From Megalobrama amblycephala (lineage: Eukaryota; Chordata; Actinopteri; Cypriniformes; Xenocyprididae): a DNA stretch of 64,000 nt. The position numbers were made by a program, and so were the translations under genes. Positions 1-12,945 of the stretch are shown here, piece after piece. Location of the stretch: assembly GCF_018812025.1 (NCBI RefSeq), contig NC_063058.1:16888797-16952796 (forward strand), given 5' to 3'. Numbering within the stretch: position 1 is the stretch's first letter; each line of letters opens with the position of its first letter. The notes beneath the pieces were generated by a model. It was not told where the DNA came from. It searched no databases and saw only the letters and a program-made list of their open reading frames with translations.

Positions 1-79
1 TTTACATAAATATTTTAGTCTGTGAGTCAAGCATAGAGCAACCAAGAAAACAAAAATGTTAAAAAAAAAAAAAAAGTCT

Positions 80-156
<77 letters not shown>

Positions 157-610
157 CCTATTAACATTTATTTATTCATTTATATCAATAATCTTATTCA
201 TTTAAAACATGACAATTTGTACGGCTTATTACCATCCATTAGACAGTCAGTGATCACATTTTGTGGGTTATTAACTAATCTGGCAACATTTTCCATGTCT
301 GTAGTCAAGAGGAACTTAACAGTTTACCTACTGAAGCTCCTTAATCAAATTACTGATTGAATGATGCTGTTTAAAACCTGATTACATGCGTGGTCTGAGC
401 TGAATTAAGACACTTGAACAGTTCCAAGGTCCATCAAACATTTGCAACGGCAATGTTTGCGATATTAGGTTAAATTGGTCGTAAATGTCTAGTTAGCGTT
501 TCAAGAGAGAATTCTCTCAGCTTTTTGCTTGGTCTTCTCGTGCTGTAATGGGCAACGGGTTTAGATAACTAGGCTCAATTGTATTCAGTCTCAATCAGTA
601 ATCTCTCTTT
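1..610. other. Left edge: AT-rich sequence with (TA)n at 85-153
   Basis: A TA microsatellite of about 35 units is followed by unremarkable AT-rich DNA. Confidence 0.6.
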
Positions 611-1200
611 TATTGAAGTATTAAGGGCCTATAATGGCTTCTAAGCTCTTGTGGGTGGCCGGTGGTAGCATCTAAAGAGCTTCGGTGCTGCTTCTTTAGG
701 TCTGGCAGATCTTCTCGCAAAGCCACCACCTCTGAATGTGTCTGAATGCCATACCTCTCTCTGATTAAGTCCCCTGGCCTCGACCAGCCGAGCGTGAAAG
801 ATCAAATGTGCGAAAACAGAGGAGGGTCCATAGTGACGTGATAGTTATCTGTCCCAGTCAATGCACGGGAGCGAGATAATGGGTGCACATGAAACAAGTG
901 GGCAGCACTGACAACCCCGGACCTATTTGATCCACCCCAGACCGTAAAGGGGACTTAAGCCAGGCCCTGTTTCACATAAGAATACTCAGTGGATAATTAG
1001 CATACTCCTCCTCCCCTCCTTTCACAGGCCGGCTGCTCTATTGGGTTGGCACTGCTTTGGTGTTTGGGACTTCACCCTCAAATGACCGATCTGCCCCTGT
1101 GTTGACCTGATGGCCTCTTTAGCTGACCACTTGATTAAGAGACTTGGGCGTCCTGTCACATTGCCGCAGTTCACCTTCTGCTTTACTCTGCTGATTTGTC
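611..1200. promoter_or_regulatory. Candidate conserved non-coding element
   Basis: A GC-balanced, repeat-free island between microsatellites, with TGACGTGA, GATTAA and GATAAT motifs and no open frame. It is typical of the enhancer-dense DNA downstream of pax6. Conservation is unverified. Confidence 0.35.
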
Positions 1201-1239
1201 TATACTAGGGCTGTCAATCGGTTACAAATTTGGATCAAA

Positions 1240-4200
1240 TTAATCTGTCTATCGTTCTATATGTCGTTCTATCTGTCTGATCTTTCATTCTAGTTATCGT
1301 TTTATCATTCTAGCTATTGTTCTAGCTATCGTTTTATCGTTCTAGCTATTGTTTTATTGTTCTAGCTATCGTTTTATCTAGCTATCATTTTATCATTCTA
1401 GCTATTGTTCTAGCTATCATTTTATTGTTCTAGCTGTAGTTTTATCATTCTAGCTATTGTTTTATCACTCTAGCTATCATTCTAGGTATCGTTTTATCTA
1501 GCTATCATTTTATTGTTCTAGCTATCGTTCTAGCTATCATTTTATCGTTCTAGCTATCATTCTAGCTATCGTTTTATTTAGCTATCATTTTATCATTCTA
1601 GCTATTGTTCTAACTATCGTTTTATTGTTCTAGCTATCATTTCATCGTTCTAGCTATCGTTTTATCTGTCTAGCTATCATTCTAGCTATCGTTTTATCTA
1701 GCTATCATTTTATTGTTCTAGCTATCGTTCTAGCTATCATTTTATCATTCTAGCTATCATTCTAGCTATCGTTTTATCTAGCTATCATTTTATTGTTCTA
1801 GCTATCGTTCTAGCTATCATTTTATCGTTCTAGCTATCATTCTAGCTATCGTTTTATTTAGCTATCATTTTATCATTCTAGCTATTGTTCTAACTATCGT
1901 TTTATTGTTCTAGCTATCATTTCATCGTTCTAGCTATCGTTTTATCTGTCTAGCTATCATTCTAGCTATCGTTTTATCTTGCTATCATTTTATTGTTTTA
2001 GCTATCGTTCTAGCTATCGTTTTATCTAGCTATCATTTTATTGTTCTAGCTATCATTCTAGCTATCGTTCTAGCTATCATTCTAGCTATCGTTTTATCTA
2101 GCTATCATTTTATCATTTTAGCTATTGTTCTAGCTATTGTTTTATTGTTCTAACTATCGTTTTATTGTTCTAACTGTCGTTCTAGCTATCATTCTAGCTA
2201 TCGTTTTATCTAGCTATCATTTTATTGTTTTAGCTATCATTCTAGCTATCATTCCAGCTATCATTCTAGGTATCATTTCATCATTCTAGCTATTGTTTTA
2301 TTATTATAGCTATTGTTTTATTGTTCTAGCTATCATTCTATCTATTGTTCTAGTTATCGTTTTATCATTCTAGCTATCGTTCTAGCTATCATTTTATCGT
2401 TCTAGCTATCGTTCTAGCTATCATTTTATCGTTCTAGCTATCGTTTTATTGTTCTAGCTATCATTCTAGCTATTGTTTTATCTAGGTGTCGTTTTATCAT
2501 TCTATCTTTTTAGCTATCGTTCTAGCTATCAATTTATCGTTCTAGCTATCATTTTATTGTTCTAGCTATCATTCTAACTATCATTTTATCGTTCTAGCTA
2601 TCATTTTATCGTTCTAGCTATCATTCTATTGTTCTAGCTATCTTTCTGTCTATATATCTATCTTTCTATCTAGCAATTGTTTTAACTATCATTCTAGCTT
2701 ATCGTTATATCGTTCTAGCTGTCAATATAGCTTTCTTTTTTTTAGCTATTGTTCTAACTATTGTTTTATTGTTCTAGCTATCATTTTATCATTCTAGCTA
2801 TTGTTCTAGCTATTGTTTTATTGTTCTAACTATCGTTTTATTGTTCTAACTATCGTTCTAGCTATCATTCTAGCTATAGTTTTATCTAGCTATCATTTTA
2901 TTGTTCTAGCTATCATTCTAGCTATCGTTCTAGCTATCATTCTAGCTATCGTTTTATCTAGCTATCATTTTATTGTTCTAGCTATTATTCTAGCTATCGT
3001 TTTATCTTGCTATCATTTTATTGTTTTAGCTATCGTTCTAGCTATCGTTTTATCTAGCTATCATTTTATTGTTCTAGCTATCATTCTAGCTATCGTTCTA
3101 GCTATCATTCTAGCTATCGTTTTATCTAGCTATCATTTTATCATTTTAGCTATTGTTCTAGCTATTGTTTTATTGTTCTAACTATCGTTTTATTGTTCTA
3201 ACTGTCGTTCTAGCTATCATTCTAGCTATCGTTTTATCTAGCTATCATTTTATTGTTTTAGCTATCATTCTAGCTATCATTCCAGCTATCATTCTAGGTA
3301 TCATTTCATCATTCTAGCTATTGTTTTATTATTATAGCTATTGTTTTATTGTTCTAGCTATCATTCTATCTATTGTTCTAGTTATCGTTTTATCATTCTA
3401 GCTATCGTTCTAGCTATCATTTTATCGTTCTAGCTATCGTTCTAGCTATCATTTTATCGTTCTAGCTATCGTTTTATTGTTCTAGCTATCATTCTAGCTA
3501 TTGTTTTATCTAGGTGTCGTTTTATCATTCTATCTTTTTAGCTATCGTTCTAGCTATCAATTTATCGTTCTAGCTATCATTTTATTGTTCTAGCTATCAT
3601 TCTAACTATCATTTTATCGTTCTAGCTATCATTTTATCGTTCTAGCTATCATTCTATTGTTCTAGCTATCTTTCTGTCTATATATCTATCTTTCTATCTA
3701 GCAATTGTTTTAACTATCATTCTAGCTTATCGTTATATCGTTCTAGCTGTCAATATAGCTTTCTTTTTTTTTAGCTATTGTTCTAACTATTGTTTTATTG
3801 TTCTAGCTATCATTTTATCATTCTAGCTATTGTTCTAGCTATTGTTTTATTGTTCTAACTATCGTTTTATTGTTCTAACTATCGTTCTAGCTATCATTCT
3901 AGCTATAGTTTTATCTAGCTATCATTTTATTGTTCTAGCTATCATTCTAGCTATCGTTCTAGCTATCATTCTAGCTATCGTTTTATCTAGCTATCATTTT
4001 ATTGTTCTAGCTATCGTTCTAGCTATCATTCTAGCTATCGCTCTAGCTATCATTTTATCATTCTAGCTATTGTTCTAACTATCGTTTTATTGTTCTAGCT
4101 ATCGTTCTAGCTATCATTCTAGCTATCGCTCTAGCTATCATTTTATCATTCTAGCTATTGTTCTAACTATCGTTTTATCATTCTAGCTATCGTTCTAGCT

Positions 4201-6565
4201 ATCATTTTATTGATCTAGCTATCATTCTAGCTATTGTTTTATCTAGATATCGTTTTATAATTCTAGCTATTGTTCTAGCTATCGTTTTATCATTCTAGCT
4301 ATCATTCTAGCTATTGTTTTTCTAACTATCATTTTATTGTTTTAGCCATCGTTCTAGCTATCATTCTAGGTATCATTTTATCATTCTAGCTATCATTCTA
4401 GCTATCGTTTTGTCATTCTAACTATTGTTCTAGCTATCATTTTATTGTTCTAGCCATCGTTCTAGCTATCATTCTAGCTATCATTTTATCATTCTAGCTA
4501 TCATTCTAGCTATCGTTTTATCATTCTAACTGTTGTTATAGCTATCATTTTATTGTTCTAGCCATCGTTCTAGCTATCGTTCTAGCTATCATTTTATCAT
4601 TCTAGCTATCATTCTAGCTATCGTTTTGTCATTCTAACTATTGTTCTAGCTATCATTTTATTGTTCTAGCCATCGTTCTAGCTATCGTTCTAGCTATCAT
4701 TTTATCATTCTAGCTATTGTTTTTTCTAACTATCATTTTATTGTTTTAGCCATCGTTCTAGCTATCATTCTAGGTATCATTTTATCATTCTAGCTATCAT
4801 TCTAGCTATCGTTTTGTCATTCTAACTATTGTTCTAGCTATCATTTTATTGTTCTAGCCATCGTTCTAGCTATCATTCTAGCTATCATTTTATCATTCTA
4901 GCTATCATTCTAGCTATCGTTTTATCATTCTAACTGTTGTTATAGCTATCATTTTATTGTTCTAGCCATCGTTCTAGCTATCGTTCTAGCTATCATTTTA
5001 TCATTCTAGCTATCATTCTAGCTATCGTTTTGTCATTCTAACTATTGTTCTAGCTATCATTTTATTGTTCTAGCCATCATTCTAGCTATCATTCTAGCTA
5101 TCATTTTATCATTCTAGCTATCATTCTAGCTATCGTTTTATCATTCTAACTGTTGTTCTAGCTATCATTTTATTGTTCTAGCCATCGTTCTAGCTATCGT
5201 TCTAGCTATCATTTTATCATTCTAGCTATTGTTTTTTCTAACTATCATTTTATTGTTTTAGCCATCGTTCTAGCTATCATTCTAGGTATCATTTTATCAT
5301 TCTAGCTATCATTCTAGCTATCGTTTTGTCATTCTAACTATTGTTCTAGCTATCATTTTATTGTTTTAGCCATCGTTCTAGCTATCATTCTAGGTATCAT
5401 TTTATCATTCTAGCTATCATTCTAGCTATCGTTTTGTCATTCTAACTATTGTTCTAGCTATCATTTTATTGTTCTAGCCATCGTTCTAGCTATCATTCTA
5501 GCTATCATTTTATCATTCTAGCTATTGTTCTAGCTTTCATTTTATCGTTCTAGCTATCATTCTAGCTATCGTTTTATCATTCTAACTGTTGTTCTAGCTA
5601 TCATTTTATTGTTCTAGCCATCGTTCTAGCTATCGTTCTAGCTATCATTTTATCATTCTAGCTATTGTTTTTTCTAACTATCATTTTATTGTTTTAGCCA
5701 TCGTTCTAGCTATCATTCTAGGTATCATTTTATCATTCTAGCTATCATTCTAGCTATTGTTTTGTCATTCTAACTATTGTTCTAGCTATCATTTTATTGT
5801 TCTAGCCATTGTTCTAGCTATCGTTCTAGCTATCATTTTATCATTCTAGCTATTGTTCTAGCTTTCGTTTTATCATTCTAGCTATCATTCTAGCTATCGT
5901 TTTATCATTCTAACTGTTGTTCTAGCTATCATTTTATTGTTCTAGCCATCGTTCTAGCTATCGTTCTAGCTATCATTTTATCATTCTAGCTATTGTTCTA
6001 ACTATCGTTTTATCGTTCTAGCTATTATTCTAGCTATTGTTTTATCTAGTTATCATTTTATTGTTTTAGCTATCGTTCCAGCTATCATTCTAGCTATCAT
6101 TTCATCATTCTAGCTATCATTTTATCATTCTAGCTATTGTTTTATTATTATAGATATTGTTTTATTGTTCTAGCTATCATTCTATCTATTGTTCTAGTTA
6201 TTGTTTTATCATTCTAGCTATCGTTCTAGCTATCATTTTATCGTTCTAGCTATCGTTTTATTGTTCTAGCTATCATTCTAGCTATTGTTTTATCTAGGTG
6301 TCGTTTTATCATTCTATCTTTTTAGCTATCGTTCTAGCTATCAATTTATCGTTCTAGCTATCATTTTATTGTTCTAGCTATCATTCTAACTATCATTTTA
6401 TCGTTTTAGCTATCATTTTATCATTCTAGCTATCATTCTATTGTTCTAGCTATCATTCTTGCTATTACACTATCGCTCTAGCTATCGTTGTAGTTATTGT
6501 TCTAGCATTCTAGCTATCATTCTAGCATTCATTCTGTCATTCTATCTATTTATCATTGTTGATTT
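1240..6565. repeat. 5.3-kb tandem array of TCTAGCTATCRTT-type units
   Basis: Short units built from TAGCTATCATTT, TATCGTTC and TCTAGCTATTGT repeat with few interruptions. There is higher-order structure: a block from about 2.01-3.04 kb recurs about 1029-1030 bp later (for example 2813 against 3842). Shorter blocks around 4313, 4712, 5225 and 5662 share a GCTATTGTTTTTTCTAAC landmark. Hydrophobic open frames (2813-3181, 3842-4066) are translations of the repeat and not genes. Confidence 0.95.
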
Positions 6566-6779
6566 ATACACCGTACACATGTAAACAGTCTTTGACTTTT
6601 GCGTCACATTTTGCTTTGCTGTTTTTCAGCATCTTGCTCCATGAATGTCACATTTATTATACCATCAAGAAAAAGTAAACTCAAAACCTCTCTAACATCT
6701 AAAAAAAGTTTAAATTTATTTTTAAGACCCAATTTCTCCCAAGATAAATGATAACTATGTCATTTGGAATTGCTTTTAT

Positions 6780-7020
6780 TCCTTCTATAACTTTGCTTGC
6801 ATATTTAAGGCCAGTCTGTCTTGTTAGTTCCCCCGGAGATACATTAAAAACCTCCACACCCACTAGCTGGCCCTCTCTACTACCACCTGCCTCCCTCTAG
6901 AACACAGCCCTGGCAGGCCAGTGCCATTTTAGCAAGTTACTTAGCGTCTGCTCTAGGGAGTTACCCAAAAACTAGACCACATTAGAGCCAGTGCCCCCTC
7001 AAAACACTCCCTCAATGTCA
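6780..7020. promoter_or_regulatory. Candidate conserved non-coding element
   Basis: About 240 bp of repeat-free, GC-balanced DNA between the tandem array and a GT/AT microsatellite, rich in CTGGC/GCCAG half-sites. Its regulatory role is conjecture. Confidence 0.3.
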
Positions 7021-7133
7021 TTATTTAAATATCAGAAATGAAATTACTTTCTGAAGTTGTTTTAATGCATGTGCTCTGTATGTATCATTTGCTTTTGTTA
7101 AAGTAATTTTAATTTAATTTGCTCTCTTCATTT

Positions 7134-7149
7134 TGTGTGTGTGTGTGTA

Positions 7150-7216
<67 letters not shown>
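7134..7216. repeat. Compound (GT)n(AT)n microsatellite
   Basis: A GT tract runs into about 28 AT units. Confidence 0.95.
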
Positions 7217-7218
<2 letters not shown>

Positions 7219-7239
7219 CTCAAACCTGTCTTTGAAAAA

Positions 7240-7735
7240 AAAGAAAAAAAAATGAAGGCATCTTAATGAGTCAGAGATAAAAAAGGCTCCATTTGACTAA
7301 ATGATTGTCCAGAATCTCCAGCAAATGGGTATAATCCTCAACTAGGCCAATTAGCGCAAGCCTGGGTTCACTATCCTCAGACAAGCCAACTGATTAGAGC
7401 TGACACCAGTCTAGTTCTCACTGCTGCAATGCCAGGTATGATGGGTCTACTTCAAAGAGCCTCCAGGCATCAGCAGGGCAAAGGATTGGAGGCCAACTTT
7501 GGCCGGCCTGCTAATCTCCCTGCTGCTAAAGCCACGGCGCTCCCCAGTACTCGCACAAAACCAGCTTACAGTTGCACAATCAGGAGGTATTAAGGCCTGA
7601 GTCTGAGTCATGCCAATTGCCTTTGATTTTCTGATCGTCTGACCAAGAGGATGGTCACACGTCCTGTCATATGTTTTTAAGGCATGCTTATGATTATGTG
7701 GCCAAGTACTTCTGTAAAAAATCCACCTATTTATA
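7240..7735. promoter_or_regulatory. Candidate conserved non-coding element
   Basis: About 500 bp of repeat-free DNA with CCAATTAGCGC and TTAATGAGTCA homeodomain/AP-1-like motifs, abutting the Tc1-like remnant. No coding signal is seen beyond a chance frame that extends out of the transposase. Confidence 0.4.
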
Positions 7736-7749
7736 TATCTATATCTCCA

Positions 7750-8580
7750 TCCATCCATCCATTTTGATATTGTTGAGAATCCTTTGCATGCAGGCAATGC
7801 CTGAAGTCTGGAACCCGTAGACATCACCAAAAACTGGGCTTCCTCCTTTGTGATGCTTTGCCAGGCCTTTACTGCAGCTATCTTCAGTTGTTGTTTGTTT
7901 TTGGGTCTTTCCGCCTTTAGTGCCACTGGAAGCCATTCATGGCCATGCCATCACACTGCCTTGTACGTGTGTGAAACACACCATGATTTACAGATTATGT
8001 TGTATGCTTTGGATCTTGAGCTGTTCCAAGTCTTCTCCATACTTTTTTTCTTCCTGTCAGTCTGGTACAGGTTGATCTTAGTTTTATCCATTCAAAGAAT
8101 GCTTTTCCAGAACTGGTCTGTTTTTTGGGGGTTTTTTAGATGTTTTTTTGGCAAAGTCTAATCTGGCTTTTCTATTCTTGAGGCTTATGAATTCTAGATT
8201 TGCTCTAAAGAAGTCTTCTCTTAATTTTAGACATAGACAATGAAACACTTACATCCTGGAGAGTGTTCTTCACTTGGCTGGATGTTGTGAAGGGGTTTTT
8301 CTTTACCATGGAGAGGATCCAATCGTCCATCACTATTGTTTTCTGTGTAAGGCTTTTTTATGTTGCTGAGATCACCAGTGCATTCTTTTTTTCTCAGAAT
8401 GTACCAAACTGTTGCTTTGGCCACTCCTAATGTTCCTACTATCTATCTGATGGATTTGAAGCTTAACAACTGTCAGTTTCACTTGCATGGGGAGCTTCTT
8501 TGACCGCATGATGTGGGTTCACAGCAACAGCTTCAAAATGCAAGTGCCACACTTAGAATCAACTCCATGGAATGTCCATA
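7750..8580 (-). pseudogene. Degenerate Tc1-like (Tc1/mariner) transposase remnant
   Basis: On the minus strand, fragments in three frames match the Tc1-like family in order. They are an N-terminal helix-turn-helix region (MRSKKLPMQV..., VWYILRKKECTGDLSN, 8520-8340), a catalytic-region piece (QFWKSIL, INLYQ, KKVWRRLGTAQDPKHTT, about 8120-7980) and a C-terminal piece (LKAERPKNKQQLKIAAVKAW, LVMSTGSRLQALPACKGFS, 7925-7770). Stops, frameshifts and an internal deletion between the catalytic and C-terminal pieces (near 7935-7975) make it inactive. Terminal inverted repeats were not identified. Confidence 0.85.
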
Positions 8581-8599
8581 AATCATGAAAACCCAATGT

Positions 8600-9460
8600 G
8601 TGTGTGACCTGACACATGATTGGCAGGTCTGTTTTTGGAGAGGGTTCAGGTTAAGGCTGACTGCTGCTGAAGGGAGCTAGTTCCCACAACTAATGGTTGC
8701 AATCTGCTGGAAGCTCAAATTTCAAGTAGGCTTGCAGGCCTTGGCCAGGTGAAGAAACACAATTGGCTGTGATTCCAGGTAGGTTAGCTAGTTATGAGAA
8801 CGATTTCCTCTTAATCACTTAATTGTTTGCTGTGGGGGTTGGTAACGAGTAGACTGATCTCTTATCTACTGAAACTTTTGAAATGAAGTATACTCTTTGT
8901 GTTCCTCACTAAAACGCAAATTCAGCTTCTAGCTAGCAAATGCTATCAAAAACGGCAAGAGCAAATAAAAGCCAGTTTTCCAATTGGGAAATTGGAAGGT
9001 GTTGTTATATGCCTTAAGTTAGATTAAACTTAAATGATGTCACTACAAATCATTCTTGTGTAATGCTGAGCTTAGTTGTAGGTGGACTTACTGTACAATA
9101 ACGTTCAGCCATGCAGGTGCATTAGCCTGAAGCTACCATTAACTTCAGGACAGGTGAGCTATGTTGGATTAGTTTCTTCACACTGGAAGGGGGACTATGG
9201 TTTGGCTAAGAATGTGAAACAGGCATATAATTAAACTGTGCTTATGCCGTCAGACATTGAAGCTAATGAGAACTTCTCATCACTGACAGGGTGAAAATTT
9301 GGACTACATGACTGGTTTCAAGGTATCTCATCTCGATTTGCTTTGGAATGTAGCACGTGCAGGCGTTGGATTCCTCAGAGGTGTCACTGTTGTGATGCTT
9401 CTGTTGGATTATTTATGTTTTTGTTGTATCAAAATCCCAGCTTCTTCCAGCCAAATGAGC
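8600..9460. other. Unique sequence, possible conserved non-coding DNA
   Basis: Repeat-free, with CTTAATCACTTAATTG homeodomain-like motifs near 8810. There is no credible coding exon. Confidence 0.25.
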
Positions 9461-9464
9461 ACAT

Positions 9465-9955
9465 GTTTTTTTTTTTTTATGGTGCCCGCTTTCTCCACCA
9501 AGTAATGAAATGAAATTTTTATTTATTGCTTGTACATTGCAACTTTATTTCTCATAATTGTGACTTTATTTCTACCAACTGAAAATGTATGTCTTGCAGC
9601 GTGGTTTCATATTTAGCAAACTTGTTTGCATATTTTTTAGTCCTTGCATGCAGCATGTATTTTCTATTAAAAAAAAAATTGCTTTATTCTTGGTTACTCG
9701 TTGTACCCATTAAGGAAACTGCATGGTCAAAATTGCAATAAGGTAACAGTTTAATTTTTTTTTTTTTTTTTTTTTTTTTACTAACATGCAGTTGAAAAAT
9801 AATAAACCAATTTAATAAACCAATAATAACTGCATATTTTATTTAGCTTTTACTTTGTTTCTTTTAATGTAATAATTCTTTGAAATCTACAATTTTAACA
9901 CTATTTTCAATCAATTAGTGTTATGACCATTGTAAGAATTATTTATATGAGCCAG
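9465..9955. other. AT-rich spacer with poly-T runs
   Basis: A/T-rich, with a 25-nt T run at 9755-9779. No gene is seen. Confidence 0.5.
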
Positions 9956-9958
9956 AGC

Positions 9959-10514
9959 TTAAAGGATTAGTTCACTTTCAAATTAAAATTTCCCTGATAA
10001 TTTACTCACCCCCATGTCTTCCAAGATGTCCATGTCCTTTTTTCTTCAGTTGAAAAGAAATTAAGATTTTTAATGAAAACATTCCAGAACGAACGTGGCG
10101 CCAGTTCCGTTTTTTTCCGTAAGTTGAATAGGGAAGTTGTAGGACATACAGCATAAGCTTTTTGAAGAATACGGAAGGAGGTCTGGCGGAAGCACTTGCG
10201 AGGCGATCATTTGTGTTTATAAAGCATATACTTTTTTTTTTTTAAGAAAATAACAGATCGTTTCCTTAGATAAGACCCTTATTCCTTATCTGGTATCGTT
10301 TAAAGCCCTTTGAAGCTGCATTGAAACTGTAATTTTGACCTTCAGCTGTTTGGAGGCCATTTAAGTCCACTATATGGAGAATAATCCTGGAATGTTTTCA
10401 TCAAAAACCTTAATTTCTTTTCGACTGAAGAAAGAAGGACATGGACATCTTGAATGACATGGGGGTAAGTAAATTATCAGGAAATTTTAATTTGAAAGTG
10501 AACTAATCCTTTAA
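9959..10514. mobile_element. Foldback MITE (Angel-like), 556 bp
   Basis: The ends TTAAAGGATTAGTTCACTTT and its complement are long inverted repeats: about 100 nt at 9959-10060 pair with 10415-10514, including the ACTCACCCCCATGTC / GACATGGGGGTAAGT segments. This is the form of cyprinid palindromic non-autonomous DNA elements. There is no open frame. Confidence 0.85.
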
Positions 10515-10839
10515 TGACAAATTAAAAATAGACTTGCTAAATATTATATGTACAAATTTGTTGGTTTTTATCTGTATTATGACAGGTTTTACTCATGGAG
10601 CTACTGAGACGCATCTTTCTGATGTACATTACGGAATTGGCTCTGTTTAATGTGAGTATTTATATCACCCACATAAAAAATGCATTTATTTATAGTTGAT
10701 AACTCTGTATGTGATGTGTTCATCAACAAACTTTTTAGACCATCAAGCTCAAAACATAGGAATGTCAGCAATTGGATTAAATGGACTAATATATTTATGA
10801 GGTATTTTGTGTAGTGAAATAGCAAACAAATTGTAAGTG

Positions 10840-11070
10840 GTTTCTGTTGTTGGAGGCTCCAGCTACAAGCCGAGCTGCTGGAGTCTAGGTCACCAGTTCA
10901 GGTCCTTGTCACCTGGAGTAGCGCTCTTATCTGAGCTGTTTTGTCAGATCCTGTCATGACATCTGTGCTCCTATTGGCTGCAATTTAACCTGAAACATGT
11001 TGGCATCAGCCTGCCAGAGGTACAGCGAGGGCAGAGAGATAGATGAAGGAAGAGAGTGGGAAGGAGGAAG
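10840..11070. promoter_or_regulatory. Candidate conserved non-coding element
   Basis: A GC-balanced, repeat-free island with CACCTGG/CAGGTG E-box-like and CTGTCA motifs. Function is inferred. Confidence 0.3.
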
Positions 11071-11614
11071 ATTGGAGGAGAAAGGGCAACTGTAATGACG
11101 AGACGGCAGATAAGGACAAAAGGAGGGCAGCTAGGGGATTTGCGATTGTGGTACAGTCTGAATTAAGAGGTTATATTATGTTTTACATATCAATGATGGT
11201 TGGATTTATTGTGGCTCATTATATAAGATGCAAAGTGCTATTTTGAGTCCTGAAGCCAAGATGGCTGCCGAAGTGATTACCGGTCAGCTCTAATTAAATA
11301 AAAGGTGTGAATGAGTGAAAAAGACTTGTTCCATTATGTTCTAGCCTTCCTTTAACAACATCTTATTGTCTCTAGCATGTTTCTACAGTGTTACTTAAGG
11401 AAGCACATGCTGGATCAGATGGTTTCAGTACAAATTAATAATTTGCAATATTAATACTCTCCTTTAGTGTTCTATACATCTGTCAGATGCTACTTCCCCT
11501 GTCTAATCTAACTTTAGGCCTTTAACCACCTATAAAAACAGCATAACATTGCTTTTAAAATAATTATCTGTTGCATTTTCAAGAATTGTTCGTTTTCTGT
11601 GGTAGTGGCATCCT
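11071..11614. other. Unassigned spacer
   Basis: A purine-rich start (11041-11130), then AT-rich unique DNA. No support for a gene. Confidence 0.4.
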
Positions 11615-11906
11615 ACACTCTAAAAAATGCTGGGTTAAATATGGACAAACCCAAGGATTGGGTTGTTTTCACCCAGCCATTTTTTTCAACCAATTTTGGA
11701 TTTATTTTTTTAGCCAGCAATATAGTAATATAGTAAAAGGCATGTTCATTTTTGTGGTGTATTTTAAGCTGAAACTTGACCAGACCAGAAACTTATATTA
11801 CATCTTGTGAAAGAGGGCATAATAGGTGCCCTTTAACCCAACCTGCTGGGTTTGTCCATATGTAACCAAACTTGGGTTGTTTTTAACCCAGCATTTTTTA
11901 GAGTGT
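11615..11906. mobile_element. Foldback MITE with ACACTCTAAAAAATGCTGGG ends
   Basis: A terminal inverted repeat of about 35 nt (ACACTCTAAAAAATGCTGGG... and its complement at 11882-11906), with an internal pair around CCCAAGGATTGGGTT / AACTTGGGTTG. Length 292 bp. Confidence 0.85.
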
Positions 11907-12376
11907 ATCTCAACCAAAATCATTCTACATGGTACATTGATTCAGACATATGTTGAATCATTCATAGTGCACATGCTTTATTTCAAGCATTTGTAGGACT
12001 TTGAACTAAAATGTTGAAGAGGTTAATGTGTTTGGGGGGAAAAAGTTTGCTTTTCATGCAAAGTAGATAACTTTAAATTAACCAAAATGCTTCACTCAGA
12101 AGCAAATGTTCACAGTATTATGTAAACAGAAAAAAATAACTGAGCTAGTCTTTAAAAATTGATAGAGAGAAGTTGCCTTTTTGGTTACACTTTATTTCGA
12201 TAGTCACTGTAAACATTTTACTAACTATAAGTAACTTTGCAACTAAATGTCAACTAACTCTCATTAGAGTATTAGTAGACTGTTAGGGTTAGTAGAATAA
12301 GTTGACATGTAGTTGCAAAGTTACATATAGTCAGTAGAATGTATATTGTCTGTTTGAGAACCATCAAAATAAATGT

Positions 12377-12688
12377 CTGCTATTATACGGAATATGTTAC
12401 TAGTGCCTGATTTCGCAAATAGTTTGTTTCTGGCACTATAGTTTTGGATGAAGAGATGTGCTTGTTGTTGATTGTTATCGTTGTACAAGCAGAATGTGGC
12501 AGACGGTTGGTCTGTGTTGTATTTGTGACAGTGATGAGCGATGAACACCGAGCGCTCAGCGTGAAATAGACGCCTCGTCACGCTGCTGGTGTTTTAAAAA
12601 AAACTTGGTGCTCCGATTGAAAACAATTAGATAAATACGGTGTCCTCAGGGGGGAAAAAAAATACTTTGGTGAACATACGGCCTTAGT
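12377..12688. other. Unidentified insert of about 310 bp within the outer MITE
   Basis: It separates MITE-like sequence ending ATCAAAATAAATG from MITE-like sequence resuming TAGATATTAAGCC. It contains a GC-rich, CpG-containing middle (12530-12590). Class unknown; borders are approximate. Confidence 0.4.
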
Positions 12689-12767
12689 AGATATTAAGCC
12701 AACAGTCTACTAATACTGTAATGACTGGTAGATGCATGTAGTTGCAATGTTACTTGCAGTTACAATA

Positions 12768-12937
12768 GGCTTGTTCGAGATGCATCGGCGCTGCGCAGAC
12801 CGATCGGTGTATGACATCAAAGTACCGCGAGAGCGATTCAAAAGCATAAGGAGTCGTCTGGTCTCCAATTGCTCTCGCGGTACTTTGATGTCATTCGCCG
12901 ATCGGTCTGCGCAGCGCCGATGCATCTCGAACAAGCC
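12768..12937. mobile_element. Near-perfect hairpin MITE (170 bp) flanked by TA
   Basis: Arms starting GGCTTGTTCGAGATGCATCG and ending in its exact complement run about 70 nt each with few mismatches around a short loop. TA flanks both sides (12766-12767, 12938-12939), fitting a TA target duplication. Open frames on both strands here are products of the palindrome. Confidence 0.85.
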
Positions 12938-12945
12938 TAATGTCT

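Noticed and set aside
2813..4066. Hydrophobic open frames (FIVLAIILAIVL repeats)
   Set aside because: Direct translation of the TCTAGCTATC tandem array, starting at TTG. Not a membrane protein.
1240..6565. CRISPR array
   Set aside because: Units are contiguous and degenerate with no spacers, and the genome is vertebrate.
7447..7926. 159-codon minus-strand frame as an intact transposase
   Set aside because: Only its N-terminal third matches a Tc1-like C-terminus; the rest is read-through into unrelated DNA, and the catalytic part is in other frames.
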